From positions 1 to 64,000 of the forward strand of contig NZ_AQXU01000022.1 of the NCBI RefSeq assembly GCF_000376945.1: a stretch of 64,000 nucleotides of DNA, in the 5' to 3' direction. Made by a program: the position numbers and the translations under genes. The notes below the pieces were generated by a model, which saw only the letters and a program-made list of their open reading frames with translations, did not search any database and was not told the origin of the DNA. This document shows positions 29,582 through 38,358 of this stretch, in pieces (position 1 is the first letter of the stretch; every line of letters starts with the position of its first letter). This stretch comes from Leeia oryzae DSM 17879 (GTDB lineage Bacteria > Pseudomonadota > Gammaproteobacteria > Burkholderiales > Leeiaceae).

Positions 29582-31126
29582 TTAGTTCTTGGTGGCCTGG
29601 TCACGCCAGGCGGCAAAGTTCTTCTGGTCTTCTGACCCGTTGAAGTCGCCGGTGGCGCGCTTGTCCAGTTTCCAGTAGTCGGCAATGTGATCGCCCGGGT
29701 TAAAGTCTGGTGCGTTCACATCTACGCCTTCCGGGGCGCAATTGCCTTGCAGACCCTGGTGTGACGAGATATAGGTCTGGACGTATTTCTCCGGCTCGTG
29801 CTCGAAGATGTCTTTGCAGTGGTCCGAACAGAAGTGGAACTTCTCGCCTTTGTATCTGGTTTCGCGGAAGCAGGTCGACATCGGGTCGCCCGGTTCGTTG
29901 AACTTGATGGTGCTGACGCACACCTGGCAGTTCATCGGCTGAGTCTTGTTGTTAAAGCGATTGCCGGTTTTTTCCTGCTGGTCCAGAAACTCGTAGACCG
30001 GGCGGTAGTATTTGTCGAAGGTGTTCGGGTATTTTTCTGACAGCCAGTCGAGTTCTTCCTTGCCCGGAATCCAGGTGTGGAAAGGGGTGGCATCCGGCTT
30101 CATGTAAAAGCCGATCCAGGACTGGTGCGTGACATGCTCTTTTTCTTCGATGGTCTGGCTGAAACACTTGGGTACGGTGATGCCGTAGCGGGCCAGATCG
30201 GTAAAGAGGGCGGCGCCGTTCTGTTCGAAGTAGATTTCCCAGGCTTCTTTAAAGCTCATGATGCGTTTGGGCAGCATGTAATCCATCATCATGCCAACAG
30301 AGGCCAGCTTGCGGGTGCCGCGCCAGGTCCATTTGTCGATCCAGCGCTGCACGATGGGCAGGTTGTCCGGGTCTTGTTCTAGCATGAACTTGATGCATTC
30401 CAGGCCCAGGGTCATGTGGCGGGCTTCGTCTGACTGGGCAGAGAAGCCGACGGTCATGGCGGCCATATCGCCGTTGTAGGCGGCGCCGGAGATGAACGGT
30501 ACAAACAGGATGTTGGTCAGCACGTATTCAAAGGCAAAGCCGATGGCGACCATGAATTCGAACGGCCCGGCGGTGATGGCATCGTCAAAGAACGATTTGC
30601 CGTCAGACAGGTACCACATGCGCGACTGCTGGTGCGCGAACTCGTCCATGCCGTTGTAGAACTTGTTGTAGTTGGAAATGGAGTGGATCTGGGTCTGGAA
30701 GTGGCGGTATTCGTCCACCGCCTGCATCTGGCAGGCCACGCGCGGGCCGGCGCCTACCATCTGGCGACCCACCATGCTAAAGCCGCGGGCGGCCATCAGT
30801 TCCAGCGGCGGGGTAGAGCCCAGAAACAGTTTCAGCACGTTCATGTAGCGGGCATCGGTCACGGACAGGTGGCCGTTGTTCTGGTTAAAGGCATCCAGAA
30901 TCGCGTACAGCTTGCGTTCTTTTTCTGCCTGGTATTTCCAGTAGGCATCCATGGTCAGGCGGAAGGGGTCTTCCCATTTGTCCCAGTCGTGAATCTTGAT
31001 GCCCTCAAAAGTTACTTGCGGGAATACTTTGTCCATTGGCTGGTAGGTGGTATCCCAGGCCAGGTCGCGGGTCATCAGGGTGTAGCGCTCTTTCAGGCCG
31101 AGCTTTTTAGCCACTTTCATATCCAT
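29582..31126 (-). CDS. dmpN: Phenol hydroxylase oxygenase alpha subunit P3 (diiron)
   Basis: Catalytic subunit that hydroxylates phenol and methylphenols to catechols. 514 residues (Pseudomonas homologue about 517). Diiron ligands are visible: E109, E139 with H142 in DEYRHF, and a second ExxH in SDEARHM. A C-terminal zinc-type Cys cluster (NCQVC ... FCSDHC) matches the phenol hydroxylase branch rather than toluene monooxygenases. AAGGAG precedes the ATG by 8 bases. All key residues are intact. Confidence 0.97.
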   Translation of the reverse strand: MDMKVAKKLGLKERYTLMTRDLAWDTTYQPMDKVFPQVTFEGIKIHDWDKWEDPFRLTMDAYWKYQAEKERKLYAILDAFNQNNGHLSVTDARYMNVLKLFLGSTPPLELMAARGFSMVGRQMVGAGPRVACQMQAVDEYRHFQTQIHSISNYNKFYNGMDEFAHQQSRMWYLSDGKSFFDDAITAGPFEFMVAIGFAFEYVLTNILFVPFISGAAYNGDMAAMTVGFSAQSDEARHMTLGLECIKFMLEQDPDNLPIVQRWIDKWTWRGTRKLASVGMMMDYMLPKRIMSFKEAWEIYFEQNGAALFTDLARYGITVPKCFSQTIEEKEHVTHQSWIGFYMKPDATPFHTWIPGKEELDWLSEKYPNTFDKYYRPVYEFLDQQEKTGNRFNNKTQPMNCQVCVSTIKFNEPGDPMSTCFRETRYKGEKFHFCSDHCKDIFEHEPEKYVQTYISSHQGLQGNCAPEGVDVNAPDFNPGDHIADYWKLDKRATGDFNGSEDQKNFAAWRDQATKN

Positions 31127-31152
31127 GTGCGTGTCTCCTTGGGGGCTGGCTA

Positions 31153-31425
31153 TCAGCTGTTCCAGCTCAGGGTGAATTCGTCGTCGGTTTCGTCCAGATG
31201 CCCGGAAATGGTGATCAGGTGCAATTGCAGTTCTTGCAGGTCAAAATCACGGCCCATTTTTTCTTCTACGGTGGCGCGCTTGATGACCAGCCGCCCGGGG
31301 ACGTCCACTTTCACCATGGCGGGTTGTTCGTTGACGATGGCCTCCGGGTTGTCCTCGACAATGGCTTCGACGATGCAGCGGGTTTCTTCGTTTTTCTGAA
31401 AAGCGATAAATGCGTTGGATGCCAT
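31153..31425 (-). CDS. dmpM: Phenol hydroxylase regulatory/coupling protein P2
   Basis: Cofactor-less effector that binds the oxygenase and couples electron flow to hydroxylation. 90 residues from MASNAFIAFQ, the same as DmpM. AAAGGA lies upstream of the ATG at 31425; the longer frame overlaps dmpL and is discarded. Acidic overall, as in the family. Confidence 0.95.
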   Translation of the reverse strand: MASNAFIAFQKNEETRCIVEAIVEDNPEAIVNEQPAMVKVDVPGRLVIKRATVEEKMGRDFDLQELQLHLITISGHLDETDDEFTLSWNS

Positions 31426-31435
31426 GGGGTGTCCT

Positions 31436-32428
31436 TTACAGCGCAATGCCGGCTTTGGCAGCGCGGGCATGAAGTTGTTGTACGGCGTCGTCCAGCTCGC
31501 TGCCGGCGGTGTCGCCAAAGGCGATCTCAGCGATCGGGATCAGTGCATTGACGGCGCGTTCGCGGAAGGTATTGATCCAGCCGGCCAGCACGGCTTTGTT
31601 TTCCGGGCTTTCTGCTGCAGCCACTTTCAGGATGCTGTCCATCCACTTGGCGGTTTCACCAAACCATTCGCGCTGGAAGCGGGTCAGCATGGAGAACACC
31701 GGGCCATAGGTGTCGTTGAGCTTGTCGTTGAAACGGTCGTAGATCAGCGGGTAGAGCAGGCCGTCCAGCACAAAATCCTGTGCCACCATCAAGGCAAACC
31801 AGTCTTTCTCTACCATCAGGTCTTCTACCCAGTGGCGCAGGGCTTGCCATTCCTGGCCATTCAGCCAGGCATTTTTGGCGCTGGCCAGTGCGTCCAGGTC
31901 ATTGAAGGCCATGCCAAGGCGGGTGACATACTGCGCCACGCCCAGTTGGTCCATGCTGGCGTAACAGGCGGCCTGGGTAATGGCGATGCCATAGCCGTAG
32001 GCAGAGACATAACCGTTGTTGAGGTTGGATGCCCAAGCCACATGCCGGAGCGGCAGAAACACACTCAGCGCATGGTCTTTGCCGGCGTCCGGGTAGGCCG
32101 CAGCCAGCCCCAGTTCATCGACCAGATCAAAGTCGCCCTCGGCGGTTTCCTGCATGCGACCCCGGGCCAGTGTCCAGGTGCCGTAGTAGTACTGGCGCGG
32201 GTCTTTCAGCGCGTACCAGTCTTTCATCACGATCTTGGTGCGGGTGGCATCAAAGATGTCGTATTGCGGCTCCCAGGTCGGGCGGTAATGAAAGTTCTCC
32301 ACTGGTTGCAGGTCCATGGTGGCTTCCATGTAACGGCTGGCCGGTTTGTCTGCCCCCATGCGGCGGGCCAGGTGGCCAAACGTCTGGCGCAGCGGGGTAA
32401 TGCTGACAGTGCGCAAATCGATTTGCAT
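31436..32428 (-). CDS. dmpL: Phenol hydroxylase oxygenase beta subunit P1
   Basis: Structural beta subunit, 330 residues (family about 331), with the same ferritin-like fold as the alpha subunit but without the iron ligands. Typical family sequence NFHYRPTWEPQYDIFDATRT. GAGGAGAA precedes the ATG. Its stop is 10 bases before dmpM. Confidence 0.96.
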   Translation of the reverse strand: MQIDLRTVSITPLRQTFGHLARRMGADKPASRYMEATMDLQPVENFHYRPTWEPQYDIFDATRTKIVMKDWYALKDPRQYYYGTWTLARGRMQETAEGDFDLVDELGLAAAYPDAGKDHALSVFLPLRHVAWASNLNNGYVSAYGYGIAITQAACYASMDQLGVAQYVTRLGMAFNDLDALASAKNAWLNGQEWQALRHWVEDLMVEKDWFALMVAQDFVLDGLLYPLIYDRFNDKLNDTYGPVFSMLTRFQREWFGETAKWMDSILKVAAAESPENKAVLAGWINTFRERAVNALIPIAEIAFGDTAGSELDDAVQQLHARAAKAGIAL

Positions 32429-32515
32429 CTCGGGTTCTCCTCTTTTGGATGCAGGCAGCCGCCGTGTCGGGCTGCCGGGTATTCTGTTGCGGGAAATCGG
32501 TTACACGTGAAGGGT

Positions 32516-32782
32516 TTAGCGGAAGCGTTGATGGGTGGCGTCTCTCAGGCGCCAGTCCCAGTCATTATCGCGGCGCTCATCGGGCTGTGCTGGCGGGGTA
32601 TCCGTCAGGTAGATCACCTGATTGCTATCGCAAAACCGGGTAAATGCCTCTTTTGGCATGACCAGCTCCACCATCATTTCTGGTTCTCCAACCGAGAACT
32701 CGAACATCACCAGACCGTTAACTTGTTCTTCCATGATCCGGACAAACTTCTTGCTGGTATCAAACACGGTAGGGGTAGTCAT
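32516..32782 (-). CDS. dmpK: Phenol hydroxylase assembly protein P0
   Basis: Small protein that opens dmp operons and is needed for active oxygenase assembly in the homologous systems, though not for catalysis. 88 residues; KKFVRIMEEQVNGLVMFEFSVG is characteristic of the family. AAGGAG lies upstream of the ATG. A gap of 87 bases separates it from dmpL. No dmpR/xylR-type activator gene is nearby, so control must come from elsewhere or from one of the neighbouring systems. Confidence 0.93.
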   Translation of the reverse strand: MTTPTVFDTSKKFVRIMEEQVNGLVMFEFSVGEPEMMVELVMPKEAFTRFCDSNQVIYLTDTPPAQPDERRDNDWDWRLRDATHQRFR

Positions 32783-33078
32783 GATGGTTTTGCTCCTTGT
32801 TTGTTGCCATGCCCATGCAGCAGTGCATGTCTAGGCGCTATTTGACCAAAGCAGGGAGGGCGAGAGAATGGACGATTGATGTGAAAAATTGTACTTTTCA
32901 TGGCCAATGGCGGCATGGCGGCAGAGGCCCAGCATCTGCGCCATTTGCTGTTGGTTAATGTGTTATCAATTCTGCATAACTGCTGAATTTATCAATACAT
33001 TTTGCCGATTTTGGATACTCGCCCCTGTTGGTCTGTCTTTGGCATGGATGATGCACGTCCTGTCCGTCTTGTTATCTG

Positions 33079-33090
33079 TTAGCACGCTAA
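33079..33090. promoter_or_regulatory. Palindrome TTAGCACGCTAA, possible operator
   Basis: Near-perfect 12-bp palindrome, 39 bases upstream of the -35 box at 33129. An almost identical sequence lies before the MFS gene at 45119. Protein unknown. Confidence 0.3.
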
Positions 33091-33128
33091 TTGTATTTAA
33101 GCCTGCGATGGCGTCCGGAAATTATTCG

Positions 33129-33158
33129 TTGACTTTGTAGATAAAAAGTACATAAGAT
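33129..33158 (+). promoter_or_regulatory. Sigma-70 promoter for the 33185 gene
   Basis: TTGACT (33129-33134), 18-base spacer, TAAGAT (33153-33158), about 26 bases before the ATG, giving a very short leader. Confidence 0.5.
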
Positions 33159-33184
33159 ACTAAAAAGTTTACATCGAGATCGAC

Positions 33185-34324
33185 ATGGCTTATCAAAAAC
33201 ACCAGCAGGCATTGCCAGCATTAGGACCCGGGAACCAGAGCTTTCTGGTCTTCCATGCATTTGATGGCGGCAAGGTGGCGCGTAGCGCCTATATCCATGC
33301 CGGTATCCATGCGGATGAGCATCCGGGCTTGCTGGTCATGCATCACCTGGGGCATCTGCTGAATGCGCTGGATAAAGAAGGGCGGGTACTTGGCAAGGTC
33401 ACGCTGGCGCCGTATGCCAATCCGGTCGGCATGGCGCAAAAGACATTTGGCCATGTGACGGGGCGCTTTTATCTGGAAAGCGGAGAAAACTTTAACCGTC
33501 ACTATCCGTGCATCCAGCAGGACTTTGCCGCAGCGCTTGCTGGTTTCCGGTTTCAAAAGAATGACATTACGGCCTTCAAAGCGGCGTTTCAGTCACTGCT
33601 GGCCCGCCATACCCCGCTCGATCCGGTGGCCTGCAACAAGCAGCATTTGCTGGCAGAGGCGTTTCGGCATGATCTGGTGCTGGATCTGCATTGCGATACG
33701 TCCAGCATCTTGCATATTTACAGCGCCACCGATCAGGCCGACCGGGCCAGGCGGCTGGCACGGGCCACCGGCGTGAAAACCGTGTTTCTGGAAGAAGAAG
33801 CCGGCGGCAAGCCGTTTGACGAAAGCTATGCCAAACCCTGGAAGCACTTGCGCCAGGCGGGGCTGGTAGATGAAGCATTGCAGGGCTTCTCTGCGACGCT
33901 GGAGCTTAGAGGTCAGGCCGATGTAGACGATGCCGTTGCGCTGGATGACGCCAGGGGAATTTTGCGGTTTCTGGCTGCGGAAGGCCTGGTGCAGCTAGAG
34001 ACGCCACATGAGGTGATGCCGGACGAGGAGATTTGCATCTACCCGCTTGAAGGAGTGGCCCCCGTTTATAGCCCGGCAACCGGCATCATTGTGTACAAAA
34101 AACAGGTAGGTGACTCGATCCGCCAGGGTGAGTTGCTAGCCGAAGTAGTGGTCATGGATGCCGGCCTGGATACGCCCCGGGTGCCGCTCTATAGCGGGGT
34201 GGATGGTGTGGTGGTGGTCCGGCATCACATCAAGCTGGTAAGAGCAGGGCAGCGGGTTGCCCTGCTGGCCGGGATGACGCCGCTGGCAGACCGTTTACCC
34301 GGTGGGTTGTTAAAAGATTTTTGA
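33185..34324 (+). CDS. Succinylglutamate desuccinylase/aspartoacylase-family deacylase
   Basis: Zinc-dependent amidohydrolase of the M14-like AstE/AspA group, 379 residues. Zinc ligands are visible in GIHADEHPG (HxxE) and VLDLHCD. The C-terminal part (about 285-365: GVAPVYSPATGIIVYKKQVGDSI) is a barrel-sandwich/lipoyl-like domain found in this family. It would release an N-acyl group from an amino acid, or act in a pathway like the EutE/DoeB ectoine enzymes; no doeA partner is present. Followed closely by a binding protein, a cyclodeaminase-family gene, an aminotransferase and a regulator, all on one strand. Confidence 0.85.
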   Translation: MAYQKHQQALPALGPGNQSFLVFHAFDGGKVARSAYIHAGIHADEHPGLLVMHHLGHLLNALDKEGRVLGKVTLAPYANPVGMAQKTFGHVTGRFYLESGENFNRHYPCIQQDFAAALAGFRFQKNDITAFKAAFQSLLARHTPLDPVACNKQHLLAEAFRHDLVLDLHCDTSSILHIYSATDQADRARRLARATGVKTVFLEEEAGGKPFDESYAKPWKHLRQAGLVDEALQGFSATLELRGQADVDDAVALDDARGILRFLAAEGLVQLETPHEVMPDEEICIYPLEGVAPVYSPATGIIVYKKQVGDSIRQGELLAEVVVMDAGLDTPRVPLYSGVDGVVVVRHHIKLVRAGQRVALLAGMTPLADRLPGGLLKDF

Positions 34325-34360
34325 ATGTTAACCGGCGCCATGCGCTACGAAGGAGTCAGA

Positions 34361-35146
34361 ATGGAAAGGCAGAAAATGAAACGCGCACTATGGATTGGCC
34401 TGGGGCTGGCGGCAAGTACGCTGGGGGCACAGGCCGCTGAGATCAAAGTGATCCGCTTTGGGGTGGAAGCCGCATACCCGCCGTTTGAATATAAAGATGC
34501 TAAAGGGGCACTGACCGGCTTTGACGTGGACCTTGGCAACGCGCTGTGCGCGCAGCTAAAGGCCAAATGCGAATGGGTGGAAACGCCGTTTGACGGATTG
34601 ATCCCGGCGCTGCAAGCCAAGAAGTTTGACGTGATCAACTCGGCCATCAGCATTACCGAAAAGCGCAAGCAAGCCGTGAACTTTACCGTGCCGTTGTATC
34701 AGGTACCTACACGGCTGATTGCCAAGTCGGGTACTGCGCTGGCGCCAACGGTTGCGGCGCTGAAAGGCAAGACGGTCGGGGTGTTGCGCGGGTCGATCCA
34801 GGAGGATTTTGCCAATCAGCGTCTGAAACCGAATGGCGTGGATGTGCAATCTTATGAAGACCAGAACCTGGCCTATGCGGATCTGGTTGCGCAACGCATC
34901 CAGGGCACGCTGGTGGATGCCACTTCTGGCCAGGAAGGCTTTCTGAAGAAGCCGGAAGGCAAGGGCTATACCTTTGCCGGCCCGGCCGTGAAAGATACGC
35001 TGCTGGGCGCAGGTATTGGCATGGCGATCCGTAAAGAAGATACGCAACTGCAAAAAGCACTGAACGACGCGTTTATGAAGGTGAAGGCCAACGGCACCTA
35101 CACCAAGATCATGAAGAAATATTTTGACTTTGATATTTCGATTTAA
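34361..35146 (+). CDS. Polar amino-acid ABC transporter substrate-binding protein, orphan
   Basis: 261 residues. GAAGGAG spaced 5 bases before the ATG at 34361 fixes the start (MERQKMKRALW); signal peptide ends near LGAQAAE. Family-3 receptor sequence: FGVEAAYPPFEYKDAKGALTGFDVDLGNALC and NSAISITEKRKQAVNFT, the pattern of lysine/arginine/ornithine-type receptors. No permease or ATPase follows, so it must share a transporter encoded elsewhere, possibly the complete one at 9600-11848. Inside a catabolic operon. Confidence 0.9.
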   Translation: MERQKMKRALWIGLGLAASTLGAQAAEIKVIRFGVEAAYPPFEYKDAKGALTGFDVDLGNALCAQLKAKCEWVETPFDGLIPALQAKKFDVINSAISITEKRKQAVNFTVPLYQVPTRLIAKSGTALAPTVAALKGKTVGVLRGSIQEDFANQRLKPNGVDVQSYEDQNLAYADLVAQRIQGTLVDATSGQEGFLKKPEGKGYTFAGPAVKDTLLGAGIGMAIRKEDTQLQKALNDAFMKVKANGTYTKIMKKYFDFDISI

Positions 35147-35256
35147 GCCGATTCAAGGTGTGTGCTTGTCCGGTGTGTTAGCCCTGAAGGTTAATGCACC
35201 GGATTGCCTACCCCTATAAAAACCACAAGATAGAAAGACCCTGCAAGGGGATAACC

Positions 35257-36222
35257 ATGCAAACCATGACGACGATTCCCGTACTGGATGCTACTACCGT
35301 CCAGCACTTTTTACCTGGCTTGCCGACGCAAGGCATTCTGGCGGACATGTTCCGTGCGCTGGCCAAAGGCACTGCAACCCAGCCGGCACAAACGCTGTCT
35401 TTGTTCCCGGCAGGCAAGGGTGACTTTATCTGTTACCCGGGCGTGATGGCCGATGAGCACGTTTTTGGGGTAAAGCTGTCCCCTTACATTCCGACGGGTG
35501 GGCGGCCCATTGTTACCGCTTGGTCGTTGCTGATGTCCATGCAAACCGGGCAACCGCTACTGTTGTGCGATGCCGGGTTGCTGACCATCGAGCGAACTGC
35601 CGCGACGACGGCGCTGGCCGTGGATGCGCTGGCCAGGCGCGAATCCCGCATCCTGACGCTGGTCGGGCTGGGCGCAGTGGGGCAGGCGCATTTGCGGCAC
35701 GTCGCCGGTTTGCGGGCCTGGACAGAAATCCGCCTGTTTGCGGCAGACCTGGCCCAACTGCCAGAAGACGTCAGACATCGGCTGCAAGCGCTGGATAGCC
35801 GGGTGGTCATGTGCGATACGCTGGCAGAAGCAAGCCGGGCGGCGGATGTCGTCATGCTGTGTACATCCTCTGCCGGGCCGGTGCTGGACCCAACTATCCT
35901 GACTAAAACCTGCCTGATCACATCGATCAGCACCAATGCCCCCAAGGCCCATGAAATACCGCCTGCCAGCCTGCCCGGCATGGATGTGTACTGCGACTAC
36001 CGTCAGACCACACCACAGAGCGCCGGCGAGATGCAGATTGCCACAGAGCTGCATGGCTGGCATGCCGGGCAGATTGTGGGCGACTTGCCAGAGTTGCTCT
36101 CGGGCCAGGCTGCTTTGCCGGACCATGAGCGCCATGTGTTCTTCCGCTCTATCGGCCTGGGGCTGGAAGACGTGGCTATTGCCACGGCATTGTTCAAAGC
36201 TTATACGGCACAAACCCGCTAA
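35257..36222 (+). CDS. Ornithine cyclodeaminase / mu-crystallin family protein
   Basis: 321 residues; NAD(P)-dependent enzyme fold. Seen: GVMADEHVFGVKLSPY with the substrate Lys, and LVGLGAVGQAHLRHV, the dinucleotide-binding glycine motif. Members include ornithine cyclodeaminase, ketimine reductases, ectoine-utilisation EutC and the L-arginine dehydrogenase DauB. AAGGGG before the ATG at 35257 sets the start; the longer frame has none. With a DauR/YheO-type regulator at the end of the operon, a role in basic amino-acid interconversion similar to dauBAR is plausible but not proven. Confidence 0.85.
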   Translation: MQTMTTIPVLDATTVQHFLPGLPTQGILADMFRALAKGTATQPAQTLSLFPAGKGDFICYPGVMADEHVFGVKLSPYIPTGGRPIVTAWSLLMSMQTGQPLLLCDAGLLTIERTAATTALAVDALARRESRILTLVGLGAVGQAHLRHVAGLRAWTEIRLFAADLAQLPEDVRHRLQALDSRVVMCDTLAEASRAADVVMLCTSSAGPVLDPTILTKTCLITSISTNAPKAHEIPPASLPGMDVYCDYRQTTPQSAGEMQIATELHGWHAGQIVGDLPELLSGQAALPDHERHVFFRSIGLGLEDVAIATALFKAYTAQTR

Positions 36223-36274
36223 CCGTCATATCATTCTTATTAATGCAGCAAGCAAGACACCTGGAGAACACAAG

Positions 36275-37402
36275 ATGAAAATCAGAACCTTTGGCGTAGA
36301 ACAATGGATGAACGAATTCGAGACTAAATGCGAATTCAACCTGGCAGAAACCTGTGTCGAATCCATTACCTTTGGCGAGCTGCTGGCACTGACCGGCAAA
36401 ACCGACACCATCCTGTCTGACATCACCCCGATCAAGATGACCTATGGTGCCATTGAAGGCTCGCAGCGGTTGCGTACCGTGATTGCCTCTTTGTATGCGC
36501 GACAGACACCCGCCAATGTGCTCACCACCCACGGTGCCATCGGGGCCAATGCGCTGGTGTACGAGACACTGGTGGAGCCGGGTGACCGCGTTATCTCTGT
36601 GCTGCCCACCTACCAGCAGCATTACTCCATCCCGGAAAGCTATGGCGCGGATGTACAGATTCTGAAACTGCGCGAAGAAAACGCCTTCTTGCCGGATCTG
36701 GCGGAACTGAAGTCGCTGGTCAACGACAAGACCCGGCTGATTGCCATCAATAACCCGAATAACCCGACTGGCTCGCTGATGGATCAGGCCTTTTTGCTGG
36801 AGATTGTAGAGATTGCCCGTTCGGTTGGCGCTTATGTGCTGTGTGACGAAGTGTATCGGGGTACCGACCAGGCGGGGACGGGTTATACGGCCTCTATCGC
36901 TGACCTGTACGAGAAAGGCATCAGCACCGCCAGCATGTCCAAGGCGTATTCACTGGCCGGTTTGCGGCTAGGCTGGATTGCCGGGCCGGTCGAATTACTG
37001 AAGCAGGTCGAAATCCACCGCGACTACAACACCATCAGCATCGGTGTGCTGGATGACTACTTTGCCGCGCTGGCACTGGAGCACCGTGACAAGCTGCTGG
37101 CGCGTAACCACGCGCTGCTGCGCGAAAACCTGGCGATTCTGGACGCCTGGGTGGCCGGCGAACCGGATATCAGTTACATCAAGCCCAAGTCTGGCACTAC
37201 TGCCTTGCTGAAATACACCCATAACATGTCTTCGCGGGATTTCTGCATGGCCCTGCTGGCCGCCAAAGGGGTGATGTTTACCCCGGGTAGCGCGCTGGAT
37301 ATGGAAGGTTATCTGCGCATTGGCTACGCCAATAACCAGGCGGTGCTGAAAAAAGGGTTGGCGCTGGTGTCCGAGTTCCTGAGAGAATTGCCAAAACAGT
37401 AA
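36275..37402 (+). CDS. PLP-dependent aminotransferase, class I/II
   Basis: 375 residues; fold-type I transaminase. The internal aldimine Lys is in SMSKAYSLAGLRLGW; the NNPNNPTG and CDEVYRG motifs that bind PLP are also present. The frame stays open far upstream through the cyclodeaminase gene, but GGAG spaced 8 bases before the ATG at 36275 gives the start MKIRTFGVEQWMN. 52 bases follow the preceding stop. The N-terminal sequence (CEFNLAETCVESIT) resembles a group near capreomycidine-synthase-like aminotransferases as I recall, so substrate may be an arginine-type amino acid. Confidence 0.88.
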   Translation: MKIRTFGVEQWMNEFETKCEFNLAETCVESITFGELLALTGKTDTILSDITPIKMTYGAIEGSQRLRTVIASLYARQTPANVLTTHGAIGANALVYETLVEPGDRVISVLPTYQQHYSIPESYGADVQILKLREENAFLPDLAELKSLVNDKTRLIAINNPNNPTGSLMDQAFLLEIVEIARSVGAYVLCDEVYRGTDQAGTGYTASIADLYEKGISTASMSKAYSLAGLRLGWIAGPVELLKQVEIHRDYNTISIGVLDDYFAALALEHRDKLLARNHALLRENLAILDAWVAGEPDISYIKPKSGTTALLKYTHNMSSRDFCMALLAAKGVMFTPGSALDMEGYLRIGYANNQAVLKKGLALVSEFLRELPKQ

Positions 37403-37427
37403 CCTGACCACACTACGGAGAACAAGG

Positions 37428-38066
37428 TTGAAAGAAGCAACAGATACAATGCTGAAAGACACATTGTTTACCTCATATGCCGCCATGGCGGACGGGATTT
37501 CTTCCTTGTTCTTTCCCAATGTGGAAGTCGTGATTCATGATCTGGCCACCCAGCAGGTGGTGTACATTGCCAATAATCTGTCCAAGCGCCAGTTGGGTGA
37601 CCCGTCCGGTCTGGAAGAGATCGGCTTTAACGAAGATGCAGAAGTCATCGGCCCCTATGAGAAGCTCAACTGGGATGGCCGGAAAATCCGCTCGGTCAGC
37701 GTACTGGTCAGAAACACCAATAAACAAGCGGTGTTTGTGGTGTGCATTAACATGAATATCTCGGTCTTTGAAGACGCTCGCAATGCGCTAGACCTGTTTT
37801 TGTCCGTGACCCGCCTGCAACCGCAACCCGAGCAGCTCTTTAAGGATGACTGGCAGGAGAAGATCAATACCTTCTTGCATCACTGGCTAAACCAGCATCA
37901 GACATCGCTATCTGCCATCAGCCAGGCCCAGAAAAAAGCACTGGTCACCGCGCTGTACCATGAGGGTGCTTTTAACGCCAAAAGTGCGGCGGACTATATC
38001 GCCAACGTACTCTCCATGGGGCGGGCAACGGTCTTCAAGTACCTGCGGGAACTGAAGGGTAAATAA
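37428..38066 (+). CDS. YheO/DauR-family transcriptional regulator (PAS-6 plus HTH)
   Basis: 212 residues. N-terminal PAS-like YheO domain (FPNVEVVIHDLATQQVVYIANN) and C-terminal helix-turn-helix (GAFNAKSAADYIANVLSMGRATVFKYL). The family includes DauR, the repressor of D-arginine use in Pseudomonas aeruginosa. A TTG at 37428 with GGAG spaced 7 bases is the best start; an in-frame ATG at 37449 lacks such a site. It ends the catabolic operon and probably controls it. Confidence 0.85.
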   Translation: MKEATDTMLKDTLFTSYAAMADGISSLFFPNVEVVIHDLATQQVVYIANNLSKRQLGDPSGLEEIGFNEDAEVIGPYEKLNWDGRKIRSVSVLVRNTNKQAVFVVCINMNISVFEDARNALDLFLSVTRLQPQPEQLFKDDWQEKINTFLHHWLNQHQTSLSAISQAQKKALVTALYHEGAFNAKSAADYIANVLSMGRATVFKYLRELKGK

Positions 38067-38085
38067 AGTGTTATTTTACTGGTGT

Positions 38086-38118
38086 AAAAAAGCCCCTGCC
38101 AGTTTCCTGGCAAGGGCT
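38086..38118 (-). terminator. Hairpin with T-run on the minus strand
   Basis: AGCCCCTGCCAG / CTGGCAAGGGCT with loop TTTC and one mismatch. The T-run lies on the minus-strand side, so it best stops leftward transcription; on the plus strand it may still act as a weak terminator for the regulator gene. Confidence 0.45.
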
Positions 38119-38213
38119 ATGAGTTGCTAAGTTGACTAAACTCTGCTCTTCAACGGCTGCTAATATGTTTGTCCAATCACATCATAGCCTTTTTTAAACA
38201 TAGCACAGCAAAT

Positions 38214-38231
38214 TACATTTATACAAATGTA
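38214..38231. promoter_or_regulatory. MarR operator, site 1 (upstream of marR)
   Basis: Perfect inverted repeat TACATTT-ATAC-AAATGTA, 128 bases before the MarR-family start. Matched by sites at 38895-38912 and 42648-42665. Confidence 0.65.
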
Positions 38232-38358
38232 TTGTGAGTGCCAACTTGTTAAATCTGCATGGTTACAACACCGTGGAAGTCTGCCTAGACAAAAGCATCG
38301 GCCTGATTACTGCAAAATCAGCTAAAATCACATCTCCTTTATTTTTGACGTTTCAGTC

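Larger units (their letters stand above)
32783..33184. other. 402-bp divergent control region between dmpK and the deacylase gene
   Basis: No gene. It must contain the leftward dmp promoter; I found no convincing sigma-54 -24/-12 element, which is the usual class for dmp operons. The right part holds a sigma-70 promoter and a TTAGCACGCTAA palindrome (33079-33090). Confidence 0.45.

Noticed and set aside
32783-33184. Sigma-54 promoter for dmpK
   Set aside because: I searched for GG-N10-GC in the leftward orientation near the start and found no convincing element.
35936-36274. Upstream extension of the aminotransferase frame
   Set aside because: It runs antiparallel in sense to no gene but overlaps the cyclodeaminase gene; the ATG at 36275 has the ribosome binding site and matches the family length.
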